This document shows positions 43,876 through 53,065 of a DNA stretch of 64,000 nucleotides, in pieces. How positions within the stretch are numbered: position 1 is the first letter of the stretch; the number at the start of each line of letters is the position of its first letter. The notes below the pieces were generated by a model that worked only from the letters and a program-made list of their open reading frames with translations, made no database searches and had not been told where the DNA came from. Source of the stretch: Rhodococcus sp. PAMC28707. Its GTDB lineage: Bacteria; Actinomycetota; Actinomycetes; Mycobacteriales; Mycobacteriaceae. Where the stretch lies: positions 2,976,001 through 3,040,000 of the forward strand of contig NZ_CP039253.1 in the NCBI RefSeq assembly GCF_004795915.1, in the 5' to 3' direction. Position numbers and translations under genes: made by a program.

Positions 43876-44712
43876 ATGACCGAACCCAGCCCCTTTCGTT
43901 CGGCCACAGCACTGACGACCCTCACTCGCACCGACGTCGAGGGCTCCTTCGCAGCAGTGATCGACCCCATCTGGACCATCGGACCCAAGGTGCACGGTGG
44001 CACGATGCTCGCCACCTGTTCGGCAGCCGCGAAAGCTCAGCTCGACGACGCGCAAGCGCAACCTCTCGCCGTGAGCGTCAGCTACCTGAATGCGCCCGAC
44101 CCCGGGCGAGTGGATCTGACGACGATCGTGCGCAAGCGTGGCAAGCAAGTATCGAGCGTCGACGTCGAAATGTCTCAGGCCGGCCGGGTGGCGGTGCGGG
44201 CCGTCGTCACTCTGGGGCGCCCGGACACCGATTCACCGCGACACGAAGTGCCCTCGGCGCTCGCGTCGATGCCGATCGAACCTCCTGCAGATGCCGACGC
44301 GGTCGGCGGGGAACATCCGATGGCGTCGGTAGTGCACCTGGCGCAGGGGTGCGATATGCGAATCGACCCGACATCGGCACACTTTCTTACCGGTAAACAG
44401 GGCGAATCAGAGATTCGTATGTGGGTCCGGCCCCGTCCGGGCGACGAAGCCGATCCCGACACCGCAGTCCTGTTCGCACACATGACCGGTGACATCTGCG
44501 CACCAGTGACGATGAACCGCGGACTGTTCGGCTGGGCTCCCACCGTGCAGTTGACGTCCTACCTTCGTTGTCGACCCGCTCCTGGCTGGTTGCGGGTAGC
44601 TGCGAGCAGCACCGTGATCGGCGCTACGTGGTTCGAAGAAGATCATCTGGTGTTGGACTCGACCGGCGCCGTGGTCGTGCAGAGTAGGCAGCTGGCGATG
44701 GTCCCGCGCTAG
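43876..44712 (+). CDS. Acyl-CoA thioesterase-like hotdog protein (TesB-type; Rv0499 homologue)
   Basis: ATG 43876 follows GAAAGG; the product is 278 residues. The tandem hotdog layout is seen: GSFAAVIDPIWTIGPKVHGGTMLATCSAAAKA and later VLFAHMTGDICAPVTMNRGLFGWAPTVQLTSYLRCRPAPGWLRVAASSTVIG. This fits acyl-CoA thioesterase 2/TesB-like proteins. It lies between a MerR gene and proC. Confidence 0.8.
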   Translation: MTEPSPFRSATALTTLTRTDVEGSFAAVIDPIWTIGPKVHGGTMLATCSAAAKAQLDDAQAQPLAVSVSYLNAPDPGRVDLTTIVRKRGKQVSSVDVEMSQAGRVAVRAVVTLGRPDTDSPRHEVPSALASMPIEPPADADAVGGEHPMASVVHLAQGCDMRIDPTSAHFLTGKQGESEIRMWVRPRPGDEADPDTAVLFAHMTGDICAPVTMNRGLFGWAPTVQLTSYLRCRPAPGWLRVAASSTVIGATWFEEDHLVLDSTGAVVVQSRQLAMVPR

Positions 44713-44743
44713 GCACGGTGAGGTCGCCTCTAGAGTTGCGGCC

Positions 44744-45559
44744 ATGACGAGAATTGCTGTAATCGGCGGCGGTCGCATAGGCGAGGCACTGATCGCTGGG
44801 CTGCTGGAGTCCGGGCACCCTGTCCGCGACCTGGTGGTAGCGGAGAAGTTCGAGGCCCGAGCCCGCGAGTTGGCCTCGGCGTTCGGGATCCTGACGGCGT
44901 CGATCGCCGAGGCGTCGGAGAACGCCGATGTCATCGTGCTGGCGGTCAAGCCTGGCGATGTGGATGCCGCGCTGACCGAGGTCGCCAAGATCGACCTGGA
45001 CGGCGAACGCGAACAATTGATCGTCTCACTCGTCGCCGGGGTGCCGACTTCGAAGTTCGAATCCAAGCTTCCAGCAGGCTTCCCGGTCATCCGGGTGATG
45101 CCGAATACGCCGATGCTCGTGGGCGAAGGCATGAGCGCGCTGGCCCCGGGGCGACACGCGAAGTCCGAGCACCTCGCACTCGTACGGACTGTGCTGTCCT
45201 CGGTCGGCAAGGTGGTGACGGTGAAAGAGTCTCAGCTCGACGCCGTCACGGCTGTTTCGGGATCCGGGCCGGCGTACTTCTTCCTCGTCGCCGAGGCGAT
45301 GATCGACGCGGGTGTCGGCCTCGGATTGGCCCGCGATGTGTCCACTTCTCTCGTCGTTCAGACGATGGTGGGGTCCGCGGTGATGCTCGATCGGTCCGAA
45401 GAGTCCGCAACGGAGCTTCGTTACGGGGTGACTTCTCCTGGCGGAACGACGGCCGCGGCAGTGCGTGAATTGGAAACAAATGGCCTCCGAGCAGCGTTTT
45501 TCAACGCTTTGGGGGCCGCGAAGCGCAGATCCACTGAGATGGGCATCACAGCTGAATAG
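44744..45559 (+). CDS. proC: Pyrroline-5-carboxylate reductase
   Basis: This 271-residue enzyme has the NAD(P) motif IAVIGGGRIGEALIAGLLESG (3-23) and the C-terminal signature AVSGSGPAYFFLVAEAMIDAGVGLGL...VTSPGGTTAAAVRELE. It makes L-proline from pyrroline-5-carboxylate. Length and motifs match the family. It keeps the Rv0500 position, upstream of the small HTH gene. Confidence 0.96.
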   Translation: MTRIAVIGGGRIGEALIAGLLESGHPVRDLVVAEKFEARARELASAFGILTASIAEASENADVIVLAVKPGDVDAALTEVAKIDLDGEREQLIVSLVAGVPTSKFESKLPAGFPVIRVMPNTPMLVGEGMSALAPGRHAKSEHLALVRTVLSSVGKVVTVKESQLDAVTAVSGSGPAYFFLVAEAMIDAGVGLGLARDVSTSLVVQTMVGSAVMLDRSEESATELRYGVTSPGGTTAAAVRELETNGLRAAFFNALGAAKRRSTEMGITAE

Positions 45560-45686
45560 GGATTCGATTGCCCACACCCGTCGCAGTAACCCCATTGGTC
45601 CCGCTAAGCTCATCAATAGCACGTGCGTGTCTGTTCGGCAGGAGGGGAAGCCTGCCGCGCGAGACGTGCCGGAGGTAAGTGGATCA

Positions 45687-45923
45687 ATGACGCCTATAAG
45701 CAAGCCCTCCAAGGGTTCGTCCCTGGATGGCCAACCAGCTTTTGCTGGAACACAGTTCCTCACAGTCGCCGAAGTGGCGTCACTGATGAGGGTGTCCAAA
45801 ATGACTGTGTACCGACTGGTACACGGCGGAGAGTTGCCCGCAGTACGGGTGGGTCGATCGTTTCGTGTGCACGCGAAAGCTGTGCATGATTACCTCGAGA
45901 CCTCGTACTTCGATGCGGGCTGA
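45687..45923 (+). CDS. Excisionase-type helix-turn-helix DNA-binding protein (Rv0500A/BldC-like)
   Basis: This 78-residue protein starts at ATG 45687. The MerR/Xis-type HTH reads LTVAEVASLMRVSKMTVYRLVHGGELPAVRVGRSFRVHAKAVHDYL. Similar small proteins (BldC type) are developmental DNA-binding factors in actinobacteria. Not part of a phage: no integrase or attachment site is near. The gap to proC has no gene. Confidence 0.9.
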   Translation: MTPISKPSKGSSLDGQPAFAGTQFLTVAEVASLMRVSKMTVYRLVHGGELPAVRVGRSFRVHAKAVHDYLETSYFDAG

Positions 45924-46155
45924 GTAGCGCTCGCACTTTCGGGTGAAGTCGGGCCGGTTTCGCAGATGAATGTCTGCACCGGTAAGATCTACACTCGTCG
46001 TGCCAGTCGCTGTTGTTGCATCGGGCTCTGGCTTCTGCAGCGCCCGAGCGCCAGCTTGGGGATCGACAACTCCGCAAGGGGTTCGAGGATGCCAGGTAGG
46101 CGTACGCAACTTCGCGTGCGCGAAAACGTAGACAAGAACGTGAGGAACACCCGCC

Positions 46156-46257
46156 ATGGGTTCAGTGATCAAGAAGCGTCGCAAGCGCATGTCGAAGAAG
46201 AAGCACCGCAAGTTGCTTCGTCGTACCCGAGTTCAGCGCAGGAAACTCGGTAAGTAG
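46156..46257 (+). CDS. bS22-type small basic ribosomal protein (AURKAIP1-like; Rv0500B)
   Basis: ATG 46156 follows GTGAGGA (46140-46146); the peptide has 33 residues, more than half Lys/Arg ([19 protein letters not shown]...). It matches the conserved mycobacterial 30S-bound peptide bS22. Position after the excisionase-like gene is the same as in M. tuberculosis. A strong terminator follows within 15 bp. The 232-bp gap upstream (45924-46155) shows no further gene. Confidence 0.92.
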
Positions 46258-46267
46258 AGTTCCTCGA

Positions 46268-46303
46268 AAGGGGCCCGTCACCTTATGGTGTCGGGCCTTT
46301 TTT
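46268..46303 (+). terminator. Rho-independent terminator after the bS22 gene
   Basis: GGCCCGTCACC (46272-46282) pairs with GGTGTCGGGCC (46287-46297) with one T-T mismatch and a 4-base loop, followed by TTTTTT (46298-46303). This is the clearest intrinsic terminator in the window. Confidence 0.9.
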
Positions 46304-46459
46304 GTTCGGTGAGCCACCCAGTTTTCGACGTCGGGAGTCCTGAAAAGCACTCTTGTCCGGATCTGCATTCTTCCTGCACAGGGTGCCATTTCTCGTACTC
46401 TCACATCTTCGCTGGATTCCAGTAGGCTGCTTGTTGCGGCACGAATCCTGGGGGTGTGT

Positions 46460-47569
46460 GTGAACTCGAACGATCGAGGCGTCGTGGCGCCGAAAGTGGT
46501 CCTCGTGACCGGTGTAAGCCGTTTTCTCGGGGGTTACCTCGTTACTCGGCTCGCGCAGAATCCATCGATCGAACGTGTCATCGCTGTCGATACGCGCTCA
46601 CCGAGCAAAGACCTGCTGCGCAAGATGGGCCGCGCCGAGTTCGTGCGCGCCGACATCCGCAATCCGCTCATCGGCAAGATCGTCCGCAGCGCGGGCGTGG
46701 ACACGGTTGTCCATGCCGCCACCATTGCCAAACCGCCCCGTTCCGGCGGTCGAGCGACCATGAAGGATCTCAATGTCATCGGGGCGATGCAACTCTTCGC
46801 CGTCTGCCAGAACTCACCGACTGTGCGCAAGGTGGTTCTGCGGTCTTCCTCGTCCGTCTATGGGTGCAGTGCCAAGGACCCGGTCAATTTCACCGAGGAG
46901 ATGAGTGCCCGGCGTCCGCCGCAGGGCGCCTACGCTCGGGACACCATCGACATCGAGGGCTACGTCCGCGGGCTCGGCCGCCGCCGTCCGGACGTCGCTG
47001 TGTCGATTTTGAGGATGGCACCGCTGATCGGGCCACGGCTCAACGGGACCATCTCGCAGTACATGACGTCACCGATCATCCCGAGTATTCTCGGCCGGGA
47101 TGCACGCATGCAATTGCTGCACGAAGAAGACGCCTTGGCTGCACTCGAGCGAGCCACGATCGGCGGACCGGCAGGCACATTCAACGTCGGAGCCGACGGA
47201 ACGATCATGTTCTCTCAGGCTATCCGGCGGGCGGGTCGTATCGAAGCGCCCGTGCCGTTCGCGTTGTTCAACAGCGTCGGTCGAGCACTGATGGGTGGCA
47301 TGATGCGCGAGTTCACCACCGAACAACTCGACTATTTCCATTTCGGCTGCGGGCTCGACACGACCCGTATGAGATCCGACCTCGGTTTCGAACCGCGGTG
47401 GACAACCGTGCAGGCATTCGACGACTTCGTTCGCGGCGCAGCACTGCGTCCGGTCCTCAAAACCGAGTGGGTCGATGCCGCCGAGAAACACTTGTTGTCG
47501 ATCGTCGGTGCAGGTGCAGCAGTGTCGACGAAGGTACTGACCGTCGCGAGTCCGGGACGAAGGAGGTGA
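46460..47569 (+). CDS. NAD-dependent epimerase/dehydratase family protein (Rv0501-like)
   Basis: GTG 46460 has GGGGG at 46450-46454; GTG 46454 is an alternative. The product is about 369 residues. The Rossmann start VVLVTGVSRFLGGYLVTRLAQ is followed by SSSSVYGCS and the active region YARDTIDIEGYVRG. Tyr-x3-Lys is not intact (Y-ARD-T), so catalysis may differ from classical GalE. The next gene overlaps by a few bases in another frame with its own AGGAGG, so the two form an operon. Confidence 0.83.
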   Translation: MNSNDRGVVAPKVVLVTGVSRFLGGYLVTRLAQNPSIERVIAVDTRSPSKDLLRKMGRAEFVRADIRNPLIGKIVRSAGVDTVVHAATIAKPPRSGGRATMKDLNVIGAMQLFAVCQNSPTVRKVVLRSSSSVYGCSAKDPVNFTEEMSARRPPQGAYARDTIDIEGYVRGLGRRRPDVAVSILRMAPLIGPRLNGTISQYMTSPIIPSILGRDARMQLLHEEDALAALERATIGGPAGTFNVGADGTIMFSQAIRRAGRIEAPVPFALFNSVGRALMGGMMREFTTEQLDYFHFGCGLDTTRMRSDLGFEPRWTTVQAFDDFVRGAALRPVLKTEWVDAAEKHLLSIVGAGAAVSTKVLTVASPGRRR

Positions 47570-47574
47570 GCGAC

Positions 47575-48624
47575 GTGGCGAAGGTAATTCCGCTGCACGG
47601 CGGTGGGTCCGGTAGAACGGCGTCCGCGAGAAACACAGACCAAAGCCGGGTGGAACGAAGTCGCAGCCGCCACCCGTCCTCGTACACCGAGGTCCGGCCT
47701 CCCACACCACTCATCACTCCGACCCTCGCCGCACCGCCGGTGACAACAGCTCCGGTGTCCGTGCCCATCGACGCGATCAGAGAAAAATTGGTGGGCCAGA
47801 TTGCCGGAACCGCCGAGTTCCTGCGACGTCGGCTCGCCGGGGACTACCAGATCGACGAATTCGGGTACGACCCCCACTTCGCCGATGCCGTATGGCTTCC
47901 GCTGCTGCGGCCATTGTTCGACAAATGGTTCCGCGTCGAGGTCAAGGGCATCGAGAACATTCCGAACGACGGCGGTGCACTCGTTGTCGCCAATCACGCC
48001 GGCGTCATCCCGATCGATGCGTTGATGACCTCCGTCGCCGTGCGTGATCACCATCCAGCGCACCGACCGCTGCGAATGTTGGCAGCTGACATGGCATTCG
48101 AGATGCCCGGGGTCGGATCGATTGCACGCAAAGCGGGACACACGCTCGCCTGCAACCCCGACGCCGAGCGACTGCTGCGCATGGGGGAGGTGGCGGCGGT
48201 CTTCCCCGAGGGCTTCAAGGGAATCGGCAAGCCGTTCAGCGAGCGCTACAAGTTGCAACGGTTCGGCCGCGGCGGTTTCGTATCGGCCGCCCTGCGTACG
48301 GGGGCCCCGATCATCCCGTGCTCGATCGTGGGGTCGGAAGAGATCTACCCGAAAATCGGCGACCTCACCACCCTCGCTCGGCTGATGGGTATGCCGTACT
48401 TTCCGGTCACGCCACTCTTTCCGCACTTCGGCCCACTCGGTCTCATCCCGCTGCCGTCGAAGTGGTACATCGAGTTCGGTAAGCCGATCTACACCGACTC
48501 CTACGAAGCCCACGCTTCGGACGATCCGATGGTGCTCTTCGAGTTGACCGACCACGTTCGCGAAACGATCCAGCACACGCTCTATCGACTTCTCGCCAAG
48601 CGTCGCAACGTCTTCCTCGGGTAG
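47575..48624 (+). CDS. Lysophospholipid acyltransferase family protein (Rv0502-like)
   Basis: GTG 47575 lies 8 bases after AGGAGG (47561-47566); the product is 349 residues. The acyltransferase block reads LVVANHAGVIPIDALM, H-x6-D rather than the usual H-x4-D, and AVFPEGFKGIGKPF provides the FPEG motif. The N-terminal 65 residues are disordered. It probably transfers acyl chains to lysolipid or glycerol in the membrane leaflet; substrates unknown. It follows the epimerase in an operon. Confidence 0.82.
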   Translation: MAKVIPLHGGGSGRTASARNTDQSRVERSRSRHPSSYTEVRPPTPLITPTLAAPPVTTAPVSVPIDAIREKLVGQIAGTAEFLRRRLAGDYQIDEFGYDPHFADAVWLPLLRPLFDKWFRVEVKGIENIPNDGGALVVANHAGVIPIDALMTSVAVRDHHPAHRPLRMLAADMAFEMPGVGSIARKAGHTLACNPDAERLLRMGEVAAVFPEGFKGIGKPFSERYKLQRFGRGGFVSAALRTGAPIIPCSIVGSEEIYPKIGDLTTLARLMGMPYFPVTPLFPHFGPLGLIPLPSKWYIEFGKPIYTDSYEAHASDDPMVLFELTDHVRETIQHTLYRLLAKRRNVFLG

Positions 48625-48642
48625 CTCTGTAAGGTCCTCGCG

Positions 48643-49131
48643 GTGCTGATCCGAGACACCATCACCGAAGACCTGCCTTCGATACTCGCCATTCACAACG
48701 ACGCCATCGCCACCACGACGGCGATCTGGGACGAGACCGAAGTAGGGCTCGACGAAAGAATCACCTGGTTCGACGGCCGTCTCAGGGCTGGATTTCCCGT
48801 CCTGACGGCCGTCGTCGACGGGTTCATCGCGGGGTACGCGTCGTACGGGCAGTGGCGTCCGAAAAGTGGGTACCGGCTGACGGTCGAGCACTCGGTCTAC
48901 GTCGACAAAGCTTTTCACCGTCGGGGCATTGCCAGCGCCCTGCTAGCGGAGTTGATAGCGCGCGCCCGGACCGCAGGAATCCACGCCATGGTCGCTGGAA
49001 TCGAAAGTGGGAACACCACCTCGATCGCGTTGCACGACAAATTTGGCTTCGTCACCGTCGGACAGCTCCCCGAAGTGGGGGTCAAATTCGACCGGTGGCT
49101 CGACCTGACGCTGATGCAACTCAGTCTGTGA
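48643..49131 (+). CDS. GNAT N-acetyltransferase (phosphinothricin/methionine-sulfoximine acetyltransferase-like)
   Basis: This 162-residue protein begins LIRDTITEDLPSILAIHNDAI and has the acetyl-CoA-binding stretch EHSVYVDKAFHRRGIASALLAELIARA plus MVAGIESGNTTSIALHDKFGFVTVGQLPEVG, typical of the Pat/MnaT subgroup. It would acetylate a small amino compound. It converges on the HAD gene. Confidence 0.88.
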   Translation: MLIRDTITEDLPSILAIHNDAIATTTAIWDETEVGLDERITWFDGRLRAGFPVLTAVVDGFIAGYASYGQWRPKSGYRLTVEHSVYVDKAFHRRGIASALLAELIARARTAGIHAMVAGIESGNTTSIALHDKFGFVTVGQLPEVGVKFDRWLDLTLMQLSL

Positions 49132-49150
49132 CGTCTTGAAGTCGAGCTGG

Positions 49151-50263
49151 TCAGGCAGCCCGACGGCGACCGAGCACGGCAGCGAGCCCGCCGCCGACGG
49201 CACCGATGGCAAGGGCCGTCGGGACTCCGATCCTCGCGGCCTTACGCCCCGTCCGGAAATCTCGGATCTCCCAGCCTCGGTTCTTGGCCACTTCCCGCAG
49301 GTCTGCGTCTGGATTGACGGCGACGGCCGTGCCGACAAGCGAGAGCATGGGAACGTCGTTGTGGCTGTCGGAGTACGCGGTGCAACGTTTGAGGTTCAAA
49401 CCCTCGCGTACGGCGAGTGTACGAACGGCGTGAGCTTTGCCGAGTCCGTGCAGAATATCTCCGACCAACAGGCCGGTGAAGATTCCGTCCTTGCTTTCGG
49501 CGACGGTTCCGAGTGCACCGGTGAGGCCGAGTCGTTTGGCGATGATCTGAGCCAACTCCAGTGGTGTCGCGGTGACCAGCCAGACCTGCTGACCTGCATC
49601 CAGGTGCATCTGTGCAAGTGCGGCGGTGCCCGGCCAAATCTTGTCGGCAATCATCTCGTCGTAGATTTCCTCGCCCAGGCGAGTCAGTTCGGCGGTCGAT
49701 CTTCCGGTGATGAAGGACAAGGCTTTTTCTCGGCCACTGGCGACGTCGTCGCTGTTCTCCTTGCCGCTGACTCTGAATTTCACCTGCTGCCAGGCGAACT
49801 GGGCCAGATCGCCGCTGGTGAAGTACTTCCTGGAGGCCAGACCGCGGGCGAAGTGAATGATCGACGCGCCCTGCACCATCGTGTTGTCGACGTCGAAGAA
49901 CGCAGCGGCGGTCAGGTCGAGTGGCACCGAGCCATCGCTGTCGAGCTGGAGCGCGAGTGCCGCATCGGCGCTCGCCTCTCCGGCGACGTTGGCTCGGACC
50001 TGCGCGTCGGTAGCGCCGAGTGGACTGCGGAATCGACGTTTCCGTCGCTTGTCGGCGGCGGGCTGCCGGGTGTCGACCATGACTGCGTCCGGCACCTCCG
50101 ATATCGGTAAGTCCGGCACTATCGCGTCCGCACGAACTACTTCGGCCCCGTCTACTACCTCGGACTCGTGCGCTGTCGAATCGTGTGAATCCGACATCTG
50201 CGTTTGTGAATCGCCGGAATCTTCGCTGCTGATGTCAGGCGTTTTCGGGTTTCCGTCGGTCAT
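49151..50263 (-). CDS. HAD-IB family hydrolase (SerB1-like, Rv0505c)
   Basis: ATG 50263 has GGGAGG eleven bases upstream; GTG 50275 is also open. The N-terminal 100 residues are acidic and disordered. The HAD motif I is [13 protein letters not shown] (two Asp), motif III region [12 protein letters not shown]. The C-terminus carries a hydrophobic segment ([21 protein letters not shown]) that may anchor it. The family includes phosphoserine phosphatases and phospholipid phosphatases. Substrate unproven. Confidence 0.85.
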   Translation of the reverse strand: MTDGNPKTPDISSEDSGDSQTQMSDSHDSTAHESEVVDGAEVVRADAIVPDLPISEVPDAVMVDTRQPAADKRRKRRFRSPLGATDAQVRANVAGEASADAALALQLDSDGSVPLDLTAAAFFDVDNTMVQGASIIHFARGLASRKYFTSGDLAQFAWQQVKFRVSGKENSDDVASGREKALSFITGRSTAELTRLGEEIYDEMIADKIWPGTAALAQMHLDAGQQVWLVTATPLELAQIIAKRLGLTGALGTVAESKDGIFTGLLVGDILHGLGKAHAVRTLAVREGLNLKRCTAYSDSHNDVPMLSLVGTAVAVNPDADLREVAKNRGWEIRDFRTGRKAARIGVPTALAIGAVGGGLAAVLGRRRAA

Positions 50264-50413
50264 CTTCTTGCGCACCTCCCTGCTCGAGCACTGCCATAAC
50301 CCTAGTCCGTGTCACGGTGGGCGAGCGCGTACGTGCGGGCGCGATCCACCCCCGTGGCGCCCCGGGGTGCCTGTGAGCTTCGTCTCTGCATCGGGCGGTG
50401 AGACAGTAGGAGC

Positions 50414-50686
50414 ATGAGCTCCAATGAATCTTCCGTGGTTCTTCTCACCCGCGTCGGTTGTCACACCTGTGTCGTCGTGTTCGAGAAGTTGACTGCCGTG
50501 TGTGCTGATTTCGGAATCGTTCCCTCGGCGGTCGATGTGGACCAGGCAGCGGCCACGGACCCTGACCTGCGAGCGGAGTACGGAGACCGTGTTCCCGTGG
50601 TGCTGCTCGACGGGCGCGAACACAGCTACTGGGAGGTCGACGAGCCACGACTGCGAGCGGATCTGACGGCCACCAGGGCACCCTAA
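50414..50686 (+). CDS. Glutaredoxin-family protein (Rv0508-like)
   Basis: This 90-residue thioredoxin-fold protein has a CxxC site, Cys16-His-Thr-Cys19 (TRVGCHTC). Fold markers: FGIVPSAVDVDQAA and YGDRVPVVLLDGRE (cis-Pro region VPVV). It likely reduces disulfides using mycothiol or thioredoxin reductase. It lies just before rex, with a 187-bp gap holding the Rex operator. Confidence 0.88.
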   Translation: MSSNESSVVLLTRVGCHTCVVVFEKLTAVCADFGIVPSAVDVDQAAATDPDLRAEYGDRVPVVLLDGREHSYWEVDEPRLRADLTATRAP

Positions 50687-50745
50687 GAACGTGCGATTGC
50701 TCTCGCTTTGCAGGTGAGGGCCCCTCTAGCACGGATCCAGCGACT

Positions 50746-50763
50746 TTGTTCATTCGTTCACAA
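50746..50763. promoter_or_regulatory. Rex operator (ROP) upstream of rex-hemA
   Basis: TTGTTCATTCGTTCACAA: the Rex consensus is TTGTG-N8-CACAA. Left half matches 4 of 5 and the right half 5 of 5, with the correct length. It lies 111-128 bp upstream of rex. Rex released by NADH would induce the haem operon under low oxygen. Confidence 0.7.
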
Positions 50764-50873
50764 GCGGTTACCGTGGTGCGAACAATATCAATGCTCGAAA
50801 GAGTCGTGATCTGGATGTATCAGGATCAGCGTGAGGACCGGCATTGCTGCCGTTCGGACGAGGAGCCATGAAC

Positions 50874-51686
50874 GTGACCGAAGAACGCCCGGCTGTACCG
50901 GCGACCGTGGAACGGTCTGCTGGGGTCGAACGCGTTATTCCACAGGCTACGGTGACGCGTTTAGCGGCCTACTTGCGGGTCCTCGGAATTCTTGCCGATG
51001 ACGGAGTGATCATCGTATCGAGCGAGGAACTGGCCAACGCCGCGGGTGTCGGCTCGGCAAAACTGCGCAAGGATCTCTCCTTCCTCGGCCCGAACGGTGT
51101 GCGTGGAGTCGGTTACGGCGTCATGCACCTGCGGGCGAAGATCGAGAGCGCACTCGGTCTCGATCGCGGACACAAAGTTGTCCTCGTCGGTGTCGGGAAC
51201 CTCGGTGAGGCACTTGCGCGTTACGGCGGCTTCGGCCGTCGCGGATTCTCGATGGTCGGACTTTTCGATCGGGATGCGAAGAGAGTCGGCACCGATATCG
51301 ATGGACTCGAAGTCCGACATGTGGACCTGTTGGAACAGTCGTGCCGCGAACTCGAAGCGACGATCGGTGTGATCGCCACCCCCGACGCGGCCGCTCAGAC
51401 TGTTGCTTCCGCATTCGTCGCGGGCGGTGTGGAGTGCATCCTCAGCTTTTCCCCGGTGATGCTCGACGTCCCGGATAGTGTCGAGGTGCGTCGAGTCGAT
51501 CTGGCAGTGGAGATGCAGGTTCTGTCTTTCAACAGTTCGCGGAACGAGGCAGCTCATGGATCACCGAGTCTGTCCGGAAATCCGCGCCTCGGACGTAGCC
51601 GAGGACCACGAGTGCCGCCCGGCTCACTACCCGGAGCCATCAGCCCTAGCAGTTCGACAAGAAACGGATCGGTGATTGCACCGTGA
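50874..51686 (+). CDS. rex: Redox-sensing transcriptional repressor Rex
   Basis: GTG 50874 is 8 bases after GAGGAG (50860-50865); ATG 50868 is only 2 bases away and less likely. The product is 270 residues. It has a winged helix ([47 protein letters not shown]), NADH Rossmann motif [19 protein letters not shown] and a C-terminal dimer domain. About 50 extra Ser/Pro/Gly-rich residues follow the usual family end (after [10 protein letters not shown]). It overlaps hemA (GTGA), so it is cotranslated with the haem genes it probably controls. Confidence 0.92.
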   Translation: MTEERPAVPATVERSAGVERVIPQATVTRLAAYLRVLGILADDGVIIVSSEELANAAGVGSAKLRKDLSFLGPNGVRGVGYGVMHLRAKIESALGLDRGHKVVLVGVGNLGEALARYGGFGRRGFSMVGLFDRDAKRVGTDIDGLEVRHVDLLEQSCRELEATIGVIATPDAAAQTVASAFVAGGVECILSFSPVMLDVPDSVEVRRVDLAVEMQVLSFNSSRNEAAHGSPSLSGNPRLGRSRGPRVPPGSLPGAISPSSSTRNGSVIAP

Positions 51687-53065
51687 GTGTCCTTCTCGTC
51701 GGGATTTCGCACCGTAGCGCTCCCGTCGCAGTTCTCGAACGTGTCGCTGTCACCGATACGGATCGGCCGAAAATTACCGACAAGCTCATGGCTACCGGGA
51801 GCATCTCCGAAGTCATGGTCGTCTCGACGTGCAACCGCGTCGAGATCTACGCCGTTGTCGACGCTTTCCACGGCGCTCTGACCGCAGTCGGCGAAGTGCT
51901 TGCCGAACACTCCGGTCTGGAAGTGCAAGAACTGACCCAGCACGCCTACGTTCGATACAGCGAAGCAGCCGTCGAGCATCTCTTCGCCGTCGCCAGTGGC
52001 CTCGATTCGATGGTCATCGGCGAACAACAGATTCTGGGACAGATCCGTGCTGCATACGCGGCCTCGGACAACCAGCAGGCTTCCGGTCGAGTGCTCCACG
52101 AACTCGCGCAGCAGGCGCTGCGCGTCGGCAAGCGCGTTCACTCGGAGACCGGAATCGATTCCGCCGGCGCATCCGTCGTCTCGGTGGCGATCGAGCGTGC
52201 AGCGGCGATGTTCGGTGGGAGCCTCGCAGGAAAGACTGCGGTAGTGGTGGGCGCCGGCGCCATGGGCGGACTGTCGGTAGCACATCTCGGACGTGCCGGA
52301 ATCGGTCGCCTGATCGTGGTCAACCGCACCCGCGAACGTGCCGAGCACCTCGCTGAAACTGCAATGTCCGCCGGTGTGTCCGCGTCGTCGATGGACTTCG
52401 ACGAACTCCCCGCTGCCCTGTCGAACGGCGACGTGCTGGTCACCTGTACGGGCGCGGTCGGTGCTGTCGTTTCGCTCGCGGATGCACACCTCGCGCTTGC
52501 TCAGCGAGATCCAGGGCGACTTCTCGCCATCTGCGACCTCGGGCTGCCCCGCGACGTCGACCCCGCGGTTGCTGGGCTACCGGGCGTCAACGTGTTCGAT
52601 ATGGAGTCCCTGCAACGGGACCCGGCGGCAGGCGCGGCATCTTCCGATGCTGCGGCCGCGCGAGAGATCGTCTCCGCCGAACTCTCCGGATACCTCGCCG
52701 GTCAACGGCTCGCCGAGGTGACGCCGACAGTGACGGCGCTACGCCAGCGCGCCGCCGAGGTCGTCGAAGCAGAACTCATGCGACTCGATTCGCGACTGCC
52801 CAGCCTGGACTCGCCGCAGCGCGACGAGGTTGCCCGGACAGTGCGACGCGTCGTGGACAAGCTCCTGCATTCGCCCACTGTCCGCGTCAAGCAACTAGCC
52901 ACCACCCCTGGCGGCGACTCCTATGCAGCAGCGCTGCGGGAGTTGTTCGAACTGAGCCCGGGAACGGTCGACGCTGTCGCCAGCCCGATCGAGATCAATG
53001 GAATGGAACTCGTGGACGATTTCACTGCCAGCCGGATCGACGGCAAGAAGGGACCACAGCGGTGA
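51683..53065 (+). CDS. hemA: Glutamyl-tRNA reductase
   Basis: This 460-residue enzyme starts at GTG 51683. Catalytic Cys50 lies in [10 protein letters not shown], and the NADPH motif [19 protein letters not shown] follows. It reduces Glu-tRNA to glutamate-1-semialdehyde, the first committed step of the C5 pathway to haem. GTGA overlaps couple it to rex and hemC. Confidence 0.96.
   Translation: MSVLLVGISHRSAPVAVLERVAVTDTDRPKITDKLMATGSISEVMVVSTCNRVEIYAVVDAFHGALTAVGEVLAEHSGLEVQELTQHAYVRYSEAAVEHLFAVASGLDSMVIGEQQILGQIRAAYAASDNQQASGRVLHELAQQALRVGKRVHSETGIDSAGASVVSVAIERAAAMFGGSLAGKTAVVVGAGAMGGLSVAHLGRAGIGRLIVVNRTRERAEHLAETAMSAGVSASSMDFDELPAALSNGDVLVTCTGAVGAVVSLADAHLALAQRDPGRLLAICDLGLPRDVDPAVAGLPGVNVFDMESLQRDPAAGAASSDAAAAREIVSAELSGYLAGQRLAEVTPTVTALRQRAAEVVEAELMRLDSRLPSLDSPQRDEVARTVRRVVDKLLHSPTVRVKQLATTPGGDSYAAALRELFELSPGTVDAVASPIEINGMELVDDFTASRIDGKKGPQR

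Noticed and set aside
45687-45923. Prophage excisionase
   Set aside because: The HTH is of Xis type but the gene is part of the conserved proC-bS22 order with no integrase or attachment repeats.
46456-47574. 5' extension of the acyltransferase frame back to 46456
   Set aside because: It overlaps the epimerase in another frame; the true GTG at 47575 has a strong ribosome site.
47332-48918. 528-codon minus-strand open frame over the acyltransferase
   Set aside because: Antisense shadow; the plus strand has AGGAGG and FPEG-containing acyltransferase.
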